From NCBI GenBank assembly GCA_027021095.1, contig JALUUZ010000463.1, forward strand, positions 1 to 7,790: a stretch of 7,790 nucleotides of DNA, in the 5' to 3' direction. This document shows, piece after piece, positions 1 through 5,104 of this stretch; the first letter of the stretch is position 1, and each line of letters starts with the position of its first letter. A program made the translations under genes and the position numbers. Below the pieces are notes generated by a model. That model saw only the letters and a list, made by a program, of their open reading frames with translations. It did not search any database and was not told the origin of the DNA. Source of the stretch: Gammaproteobacteria bacterium (GTDB lineage: Bacteria; Pseudomonadota; Gammaproteobacteria; SZUA-21).

Positions 1-720
1 GCCATCGCTTTCCATGTAGTCGGTAAAACGGTAATGCCCCGGCGGGATCGACTTCAATCCGTGTTGCGCCAGCCGTTGTGCGTAGCCGTTCAACTCGGCC
101 AGGCCCTGCCGGTACTGCTTGAGCCCCCACTCGTCGATCAACTTCAGCAGGCGCCTGACGCCTGTCTTGTTGGCACTGATCTGCGCACTCAGGTCGGCCC
201 GGCTGTCCACCGGCCGTGCCGTGACCGCCGTGATCTGTTGCAACAACGACTGCTCCAGTGTTCCCTGCCGCAGCAGCGGCTGGGGGGCGATCACCAGCCC
301 CTCCTCCTCCAGTGAGCGGGACACCGGCATCGACCCGGGACTGTGACAGCCGATATCGGCGTGATGGGCGCGGTTGACGACAAAACCCGCCAGGCTGTCA
401 CCGGCGAAGACACTGGCCACCAGCGTGACGTCCGGCAGATGGGTCCCGCCAAGGTAAGGGTCATTGAGAATGAGCATGTCACCCGGGGACCAGTCGATCG
501 CCTGCACGATTTCAGTCATCGCATAGGCCATACTGCCGAGGTGCACCGGGATATGCGCGGCCTGTGCGCACAACTCACCGGAATGGTCAAATATTGCACA
601 GGAGAAATCCAGCCTGTCCTTGATATTCGGCGAGAAAGCGGCTTTTTTCAGCACAGCGCCCATCTCGTCACAAATCGCGTTGATTCGGCTGGAAAATATA
701 CTCAGATCAATGCTATTCAT
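1..720 (-). CDS. hyuB: Hydantoinase B/oxoprolinase family protein, N-terminal part (cut by window edge)
   Basis: This is the N-terminal 240 residues of a HyuB-type subunit; the frame is open to base 1, so the C-terminal part (family members are usually over 500 residues) lies to the left. HyuA/HyuB enzymes use ATP to open cyclic amides such as 5-oxoproline, N-methylhydantoins or hydantoins, and relatives carboxylate ketones; they are cytosolic. Visible conserved blocks are SPNIKDRLDFS (30-40), HIPVHLGSM (56-64), NDPYLGGTHLPDVT (86-99), RAHHADIG (117-124) with PGSMP (128-132), and the DLSAQ...AN block (176-184). The start at 720 gives the usual family N-terminus (MNSIDLSIFSSRI); an in-frame ATG at 759 would add 13 residues without family support. 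No good Shine-Dalgarno is seen. It is the first gene of its transcript, so hyuA, usually upstream, must lie downstream or elsewhere. The family is clear; the substrate is not. Confidence 0.93.
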   Translation of the reverse strand, partial: MNSIDLSIFSSRINAICDEMGAVLKKAAFSPNIKDRLDFSCAIFDHSGELCAQAAHIPVHLGSMAYAMTEIVQAIDWSPGDMLILNDPYLGGTHLPDVTLVASVFAGDSLAGFVVNRAHHADIGCHSPGSMPVSRSLEEEGLVIAPQPLLRQGTLEQSLLQQITAVTARPVDSRADLSAQISANKTGVRRLLKLIDEWGLKQYRQGLAELNGYAQRLAQHGLKSIPPGHYRFTDYMESDG

Positions 721-773
721 CTGTCGCCCAGTGTAACAAACGAGACTTTTCAGTGTCATCCCGGCAAAATGGG

Positions 774-785
774 ATATTGCAATAT
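774..785. promoter_or_regulatory. Perfect 12-bp palindrome, candidate operator
   Basis: ATATTGCAATAT reads the same on both strands. It sits between the divergent hyuB and membrane-protein genes and overlaps the -35 hexamer of the predicted rightward promoter. A dimeric repressor bound here could block that promoter. This is inference from position and symmetry only; no known regulator motif is assigned. Confidence 0.35.
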
Positions 786-804
786 TATGAAAGGTTTTTA
801 TAAT
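777..804 (+). promoter_or_regulatory. Sigma70-like promoter for the small-protein/PuuD-like pair
   Basis: A -35 element TTGCAA (777-782, 4 of 6 to consensus) and a perfect -10 TATAAT (799-804) are separated by 16 bp. Transcription would start near 811, giving a leader of about 65 nt before the ATG at 876. It is the best promoter candidate in the divergent gap. No comparably good leftward promoter for hyuB was found. Confidence 0.55.
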
Positions 805-875
805 TGCCGAGTCTTTTGGTCGGATTAGTTTCACTACTGTCCGGTTCACAGGTTTAAAGTCAACAGGAGCTTTGT

Positions 876-1019
876 ATGAATCCTTTAAACAGCATTACAG
901 GCACGATTATCGCCGGTTTTGTCCTTGCAATCATTCTCGGGTTTACCGCCAAGATGGTGATGAAATCCGGCAGCGGCAAAACCCCGGCTACCACGACACA
1001 ACAAGCTAAACCAAAGTAA
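876..1019 (+). CDS. Small single-pass membrane protein, 47 residues
   Basis: This short gene encodes 47 residues. A Shine-Dalgarno AGGAG (864-868) lies 7 nt before the ATG. Residues 7-26 form one hydrophobic helix (SITGTIIAGFVLAIILGFTA). It is followed by a basic segment (KMVMK) and a polar Thr/Gln/Lys-rich tail ending in KPK, so the C-terminus is probably cytoplasmic by the positive-inside rule. The next gene, a four-helix membrane protein, begins 36 nt later with its own ribosome site, so the two are very likely co-transcribed. I do not recognise a family. By analogy with other tiny one-helix proteins encoded beside larger membrane proteins, it could be a stabilising or assembly subunit, but that is inference. 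Confidence 0.7.
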   Translation: MNPLNSITGTIIAGFVLAIILGFTAKMVMKSGSGKTPATTTQQAKPK

Positions 1020-1055
1020 GAACAACCCCACGTAACAGAATTAGAGGATAGACTG

Positions 1056-1562
1056 ATGGATTTGAACGTTTTCGCACTCGAGCGCTGGTTTCATGTGCTT
1101 TTTGGTATCACTTGGATCGGCTTGCTGTACTATTTCAACTTTATCCAGGTACCGGCCCTGAACAGGGCAGCCGCCGACAAAGACGGTCCCGGGCCGGCGG
1201 CGATCGGTAAATACATTGCACCCAGTGCGCTGTTGTGGTTCCGCTGGGCGGCGCTGGGTACCTGGCTGACAGGTGCGGGACTGCTGTTCGGCCTGAAAAT
1301 CTTCGGCGCTGCATTTATGCTGAAGGCAGACCACTTCGGCATCGGCCTGGGCGCCTGGCTCGGCACCATCATGCTGTTCAATGTCTGGGTATTGATCTGG
1401 CCCAACCAGAAAAAAGTGCTCGGCCTGGTCGAAGCCAGTGATGAAGAGAAAGCCAAGGCCAAGCGGATCGCGTTCCTTGCCTCGCGCACCAACACCATGC
1501 TGTCGATCCCGATGCTGATGTTTATGATCTCGTATCATACCGTACCGGGCGCGCCGTTCTAA
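1056..1562 (+). CDS. PuuD/urate-oxidase N-terminal-like integral membrane protein
   Basis: A 168-residue protein with four predicted membrane helices at about 11-31, 58-80, 94-115 and 148-163. It resembles the membrane domain of PuuD, the membrane-bound urate hydroxylase that in full form ends in a cytochrome c domain. Family-like features are RWFHVLFGITWIG (10-22), YFNF (26-29), WFRW (61-64) with TW (69-70), NVWVLIWPNQ (109-118), and SRTNTMLSIPMLMFM (143-157) before H161. Here no cytochrome c CXXCH follows, and the protein is less than half the length of full PuuD. His13, His93 and His161 lie near helix ends and could bind a cofactor, but this is unproven. AGAGGA (1043-1048) is 7 nt before the ATG. 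Urate oxidation should not be assumed; a shorter-family role in electron transfer is equally possible. Confidence 0.82.
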   Translation: MDLNVFALERWFHVLFGITWIGLLYYFNFIQVPALNRAAADKDGPGPAAIGKYIAPSALLWFRWAALGTWLTGAGLLFGLKIFGAAFMLKADHFGIGLGAWLGTIMLFNVWVLIWPNQKKVLGLVEASDEEKAKAKRIAFLASRTNTMLSIPMLMFMISYHTVPGAPF

Positions 1563-1621
1563 CGGCCTGGCAAAAGTTGAAATAAAATCAAAAAAACGGC
1601 GATACGAGGCTGACAGCAACG

Positions 1622-1650
1622 TTGACATTTGCGGGCACACTTTATATTAT
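1622..1650 (+). promoter_or_regulatory. Near-consensus sigma70 promoter
   Basis: A perfect -35 TTGACA (1622-1627) and a -10 TATTAT (1645-1650, 5 of 6) are separated by the ideal 17 bp. Transcription would start near 1657, inside a 10-bp palindrome ATCAATTGAT (1652-1661). An intrinsic terminator begins only 8 nt further on, so the promoter either makes a very short RNA or feeds argD by read-through. Confidence 0.55.
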
Positions 1651-1664
1651 TATCAATTGATGAT

Positions 1665-1694
1665 GGCAGTCCTCCGGGACTGCCTTTTTGTTTT
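1665..1694 (+). terminator. Rho-independent terminator
   Basis: GGCAGTCC (1665-1672) and GGACTGCC (1677-1684) form a perfect 8-bp stem with a TCCG loop. It is followed by TTTTTGTTTT (1685-1694). The T-tract lies only on the + strand side, so it stops rightward transcription. It would end the transcript of the PuuD-like gene, whose stop codon is about 100 nt upstream, and would also stop transcripts from the promoter at 1622-1650. Confidence 0.85.
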
Positions 1695-1716
1695 ATATTA
1701 CCCGCAGTGTCGCCTT

Positions 1717-1745
1717 CAGTCTGAACACATGGACAGTCTGCACAC
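1717..1745. repeat. Two 12-bp direct repeats upstream of argD
   Basis: CAGTCTGAACAC (1717-1728) and CAGTCTGCACAC (1734-1745) differ at one base and start 17 bp apart. They lie 52-80 bp before the argD start, where a regulator site is plausible. They do not resemble an ArgR box. A short hairpin (GCCTG 1762-1766 with CAGGC 1771-1775) lies between the repeats and the argD start. Confidence 0.5.
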
Positions 1746-1796
1746 GCGGGTTGCCGGACGAGCCTGCCCGCAGGCCTGGAACGAACCGCTCAGAGT

Positions 1797-2984
1797 ATGA
1801 AAGATTCACGTATGAATACCTATAACCGTCTGCCTGTCGACCTGGTCAAAGGCCAGGGTGCACGGGTATGGGATACCGAGGGCAGGGAATATCTCGATGC
1901 ACTGGCGGGTATCGCCGTGTGCAGCCTGGGACACGCACACCCGGAAGTCGCCGAGGCGCTGTGCGAACAGGCGCGCACGCTGGTCCACTGCACCAATCTC
2001 TACGATATCCCGGTACAACGCCAGCTGGCCGACAAGCTCTGCGCACTGAGCGGCATGGACAATGTGTTCTTCGGCAACTCCGGTGCCGAGGCCAACGAAG
2101 CGGCCATCAAGATTGCACGCCTGTACGGACACCAAAACGGGATCGACGATCCGGTGATCGTGGTGACCGAGGGCGCGTTTCACGGCCGGACACTGGCGAC
2201 GCTGACCGCCACTGGAAACCGCAAGGTCCAGGCGGGCTTCGAGCCGCTCGTGCATGGCTTCGTCCGCGCCGCCTATGACAACCTCGAGGCCATCGGTACC
2301 ATCGCCGACAACACCCCGAACGTAGTCGCCGTGCTGGTCGAGCCGGTACAGGGCGAGGGGGGCGTCAATATCCCTGATCCCGGTTACCTGAACGGCCTGC
2401 GTGAACTGTGTGACCGCCACGGCTGGCTGCTGATGCTGGACGAGATCCAGACCGGCATGTGCCGTACCGGCAAATGGTTTGCCTACCAGCACAATGCCAT
2501 CATGCCCGACATCGTCACGCTGGCCAAAAGCCTTGGCAACGGGATACCGATCAGTGCCTGTCTCGCCCATGGCAAAGCCGCACAGGTCTTTCAGCCGGGA
2601 AACCACGGCTCGACCTATGGCGGTAACCCGCTGGCATGCCGGACCGCACTGAAGGTCGTTGAACTGATGGAGCGTGACCGGATCGCTGAGCGTGCGGCGG
2701 AACTCGGTGAAAAGATGCTGGCCGACTTCGTGCGCCTGCTGGCCAATACCCCGGGCATCACCGAGATCCGCGGCAAGGGGATGATGATCGGCATCGAGCT
2801 GCAGCAGGACTGCGGCGCCCTGGTCGGCGCCGCACTGCAACGGGGCCTGCTGATCAATGTCACCGCCGGCAATACGATCCGCCTGCTGCCGCCGCTGATC
2901 CTCAGCGATGACGAGGCTAAGACCATTACTTCCGGGGTATGTGAACTGATTCAACAATTCGTGGACAAGACCGACACAGCCTGA
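1797..2984 (+). CDS. argD: Acetylornithine aminotransferase
   Basis: ArgD is a cytosolic, PLP-dependent class III aminotransferase. It converts N-acetylglutamate 5-semialdehyde and glutamate to N2-acetylornithine and 2-oxoglutarate in arginine synthesis; many ArgDs also act on succinyl-diaminopimelate for lysine. At 395 residues it has normal length. Visible features are GNSGAEANE (93-101) for the PLP phosphate, FHGRT (128-132), LDEIQTG (214-220) with Asp215 for the pyridine nitrogen, the Schiff-base Lys244 in LAKSLGNG (242-249), HGSTYGGNP (270-278), and Arg362 in NTIRLLPP for the substrate carboxylate. The start at 1797 gives an N-terminus like relatives (a few residues before MNTYNRLPV); ATG 1812 is the alternative. 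Neither has a clear Shine-Dalgarno. Its stop overlaps the argF start, so the two are translationally coupled. Confidence 0.96.
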   Translation: MKDSRMNTYNRLPVDLVKGQGARVWDTEGREYLDALAGIAVCSLGHAHPEVAEALCEQARTLVHCTNLYDIPVQRQLADKLCALSGMDNVFFGNSGAEANEAAIKIARLYGHQNGIDDPVIVVTEGAFHGRTLATLTATGNRKVQAGFEPLVHGFVRAAYDNLEAIGTIADNTPNVVAVLVEPVQGEGGVNIPDPGYLNGLRELCDRHGWLLMLDEIQTGMCRTGKWFAYQHNAIMPDIVTLAKSLGNGIPISACLAHGKAAQVFQPGNHGSTYGGNPLACRTALKVVELMERDRIAERAAELGEKMLADFVRLLANTPGITEIRGKGMMIGIELQQDCGALVGAALQRGLLINVTAGNTIRLLPPLILSDDEAKTITSGVCELIQQFVDKTDTA

Positions 2985-3901
2985 TGAACTGCCGCCATTT
3001 CCTGACTTTGCTCGATCTCAGCAGTGAGGAGTTGACTGCTCTGATCAACCGAGCCACCGAACTGAAAACCCTGCACGCGCAGGGAGAGTCCTGTACGCCG
3101 ATGCAAAACAAAGTGCTGGCGATGATCTTTGAAAAATCATCGACCCGGACCCGGGTCTCGTTCGAGACCGCGATGGTCCATTTCGGCGGGCATGCGATCT
3201 TCCTGTCGCCGCGCGATACCCAGCTCGGCCGCGGCGAACCGCTCGAAGACAGCGCGCGCGTGCTGTCACGCATGGCCGACATGATCATGGTGCGCACTTT
3301 CGAACACGAGAAGATCGTGCGCTTTGCCGAGTATTCCAGCGTCCCGGTCATCAACGCGCTGACGGACTCCTACCATCCGTGCCAGCTGCTCGCTGACATG
3401 CAGACCTACTTTGAGCATCGCGGAAACATCCAGGGCAGGACGGTCGCCTGGATCGGAGACGGCAACAACATGTGCCACTCCTATATCAATGCCGCGATAC
3501 GCTTTGGCTTCAAGCTGAATATCGCCTGCCCGCAGGGCTATGAACCCGACCATGCCATACTGCAGGCCGCTGGTGATGCCGCCGAGCTCTGCAGTGACCC
3601 GGAAACAGCAGTGAAAGACGCGATGCTGGTCACCACCGACGTCTGGACCAGCATGGGACAGGAACAGGAACAGCGTAAACGCGAACAGGCGTTCAAACAC
3701 TACATGGTCACGCCGGCGCTGATGCAGCAGGCCAATGCCGAGGCCGTATTCATGCACTGCCTGCCGGCACACCGTGGCGAGGAAGTCGCCGCGGAGGTCA
3801 TCGATGGCCCCCAGAGCCTGGTCTGGGACCAGGCCGAAAACCGGCTGCACGCACAAAAGGCATTGATCGAGTTCCTGGCACGGCACCATGGCAAGCGCTG
3901 A
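2984..3901 (+). CDS. argF: Ornithine carbamoyltransferase
   Basis: ArgF transfers the carbamoyl group of carbamoyl phosphate to ornithine to give citrulline, the sixth step of arginine synthesis, normally as a cytosolic trimer. The 305-residue length is typical. The carbamoyl-phosphate site is complete: STRTR (53-57), Arg104 and HPCQ (131-134). The ornithine domain shows GDGNNMCHS (158-166), DVWTSMG (219-225) and the HCLPAHRG loop (258-265) with the catalytic Cys259. The ATG shares one base with the argD TGA stop, which indicates coupled translation and fixes the start. The ATPase gene that follows begins inside the last codons. All key residues are present, so an anabolic enzyme is expected; a catabolic role is unlikely given the pairing with argD. 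Confidence 0.98.
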   Translation: MNCRHFLTLLDLSSEELTALINRATELKTLHAQGESCTPMQNKVLAMIFEKSSTRTRVSFETAMVHFGGHAIFLSPRDTQLGRGEPLEDSARVLSRMADMIMVRTFEHEKIVRFAEYSSVPVINALTDSYHPCQLLADMQTYFEHRGNIQGRTVAWIGDGNNMCHSYINAAIRFGFKLNIACPQGYEPDHAILQAAGDAAELCSDPETAVKDAMLVTTDVWTSMGQEQEQRKREQAFKHYMVTPALMQQANAEAVFMHCLPAHRGEEVAAEVIDGPQSLVWDQAENRLHAQKALIEFLARHHGKR

Positions 3902-4988
3902 ACCACGCAGCGCGCCACGAGCGGACGGGCTGCTGCACGTCAAGACGATCGAGTGCCGTTACCAGGGAACCACCGTGGTCCGCAACCTGTCGATCACAGT
4001 CGACGACGGTGAGATCTTCAGCCTGCTCGGACCCAGTGGCTGTGGCAAGACCACCGCACTGCGTGCAATCGCAGGCTTCGAGCCGGTCTACCACGGTACG
4101 ATCTCGATCCGCGGCGAGGTCGTCTCCAGGCCGGGGTATATCCTGGCACCGGAACGGCGCAGGCTGGGCATGGTGTTTCAGGACTATGCGCTGTTTCCGC
4201 ACCTGAACATCTACGACAACGTCTGTTTCGGCCTGCACAAGCTGGAGCGGAAACAACGCCATGAGATCGCCGAGCAGATGCTGGAACTGGTCGGCATGCA
4301 GACGATGAAAAAACGCTTTCCGCATGAATTGTCCGGCGGCCAACAACAGCGGGTCTCGCTGGCACGCGCGCTGGCGCCACGGCCCGAGCTGATTCTGCTC
4401 GATGAACCCTTTTCCAGCCTCGACGTGTCGTTGCGCGAACGCCTGAGCATCGAGGTACGCAATATCCTCAAGCAACAGCAGACCACGGCGATCATCGTCA
4501 CGCACGATCAGTACGAAGCGTTTGCGATGGGTGATGCCGTCGGGGTCATGAAAGAGGGAACGATCGTTCAGCTCGACACACCGTACAACCTGTACCACGA
4601 ACCGCAAAACCGCTTTGTCGCCGAGTTTATCGGCCAGGGCCGGTTTTTGAACGGCACCCTGCTGGGGCCGAACCAGATCGAGACCGAAATCGGCATTATT
4701 ACCAGCGAAAAGAAGTTTCTGCACCCAAAGGGAACGGCGCTGGACGTGCTGCTGCGGCCGGATGACCTGGTCCCCGACGACAAGGGAGACCTCGTTGCCC
4801 AGGTCGTGCAAAAGGCGTTCAAAGGCGCAGAAATACTCTACACGCTCCAACTGCCGTCGGGGCTGACACTGCTGTCGTTGTTTCCCAGCCACCATAACCA
4901 TGAGATCGGCGAACGCGTCACCGTGCGCATCGCCGCGAAACACTTGGTGGCGTTTGCGACCAGGCCGGCCGGGGGCAACGCGGAATGA
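3888..4988 (+). CDS. ABC transporter ATP-binding protein, Fe3+/spermidine-type (FbpC/PotA-like)
   Basis: This 366-residue protein is the cytoplasmic ATPase of an ABC importer. Its nucleotide-binding domain is complete: Walker [10 protein letters not shown] (48-56), Q-loop Gln98, signature LSGGQQQR (148-155), Walker B LILLDEP (168-174) with catalytic Glu173, D-loop SSLD (176-179) and His206. A C-terminal regulatory/TOBE region (about 245-357) includes [14 protein letters not shown] (243-256) and LLRPDD (288-293), which fits the FbpC iron(III) branch better than sugar ATPases. Substrate remains an inference. The ATG lies 14 nt inside argF in another frame, with no evident Shine-Dalgarno, so translation probably depends on ribosomes finishing argF. 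No permease or periplasmic binding protein is encoded in this window, so partners must be elsewhere. Confidence 0.9.
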   Translation: MASAEPRSAPRADGLLHVKTIECRYQGTTVVRNLSITVDDGEIFSLLGPSGCGKTTALRAIAGFEPVYHGTISIRGEVVSRPGYILAPERRRLGMVFQDYALFPHLNIYDNVCFGLHKLERKQRHEIAEQMLELVGMQTMKKRFPHELSGGQQQRVSLARALAPRPELILLDEPFSSLDVSLRERLSIEVRNILKQQQTTAIIVTHDQYEAFAMGDAVGVMKEGTIVQLDTPYNLYHEPQNRFVAEFIGQGRFLNGTLLGPNQIETEIGIITSEKKFLHPKGTALDVLLRPDDLVPDDKGDLVAQVVQKAFKGAEILYTLQLPSGLTLLSLFPSHHNHEIGERVTVRIAAKHLVAFATRPAGGNAE

Positions 4989-5031
4989 CCGGAAAAGCAC
5001 CAGCAAACGGCATCAATTACGCACAGACTTC

Positions 5032-5040
5032 TGATACACT
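5032..5040 (+). promoter_or_regulatory. Possible extended -10 promoter ahead of the Kef gene
   Basis: TGATACACT has the TGN extension and a 4-of-6 -10 element (TACACT, 5035-5040). No good -35 is seen at 16-18 bp. Transcription would begin near 5047. This is a weak call, supported mainly by its position in the 116-nt gap between the ATPase gene and the antiporter gene. Confidence 0.25.
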
Positions 5041-5066
5041 TTAAAGAAAGCATGAATACACGCTGG

Positions 5067-5090
5067 CCGGCAACTCACCCGTGATGCCGG
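5067..5090 (+). promoter_or_regulatory. Leader hairpin just before the antiporter ribosome site
   Basis: CCGGCA (5067-5072) pairs with TGCCGG (5085-5090), and inside it TCA (5075-5077) pairs with TGA (5082-5084) around a CCCG loop, with two bases bulged. The hairpin ends 6 nt before the GGGG of the likely ribosome site (5097-5100) and covers the alternative starts at 5081 and 5084. No T-tract follows, so it is not a terminator. Confidence 0.4.
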
Positions 5091-5104
5091 TTTACCGGGG
5101 AAGT

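Noticed and set aside
788..803. Possible leftward promoter for hyuB (TTATAAA/CATAAT on the minus strand)
   Set aside because: -10-like sequences exist in this AT-rich stretch, but no acceptable -35 element is at the right distance, so I do not call a promoter.
343..828. Plus-strand open frame across the hyuB start region
   Set aside because: It overlaps the minus-strand HyuB frame, which has clear family motifs, and its own translation shows no domain or ribosome site of note.
1578..1590. TGAAATAAAATCA, resembling an ArgR box
   Set aside because: It is one base shorter than the usual palindromic half-site pair, has poor symmetry, and lies upstream of a terminator some 200 bp from argD. A chance AT-rich match is more likely.
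1806..2957. Long open frame antisense to argD
   Set aside because: Its product has no recognisable motif and mirrors the codon bias of argD, which carries every conserved aminotransferase residue. It is a shadow of a GC-rich gene.
3798..5006. Long open frame antisense to argF's end and the ABC ATPase gene
   Set aside because: The sense frame has complete Walker A, signature and Walker B motifs. The antisense product is low in hydrophobic order and looks like a codon-bias artefact.
5081..5104. Extended N-terminus of the Kef antiporter from GTG 5081 or ATG 5084
   Set aside because: The added residues (MMPVYRGS) are not like family N-termini and their start codons lie inside a hairpin. ATG 5105 gives the standard start, though 5084 is not fully excluded.
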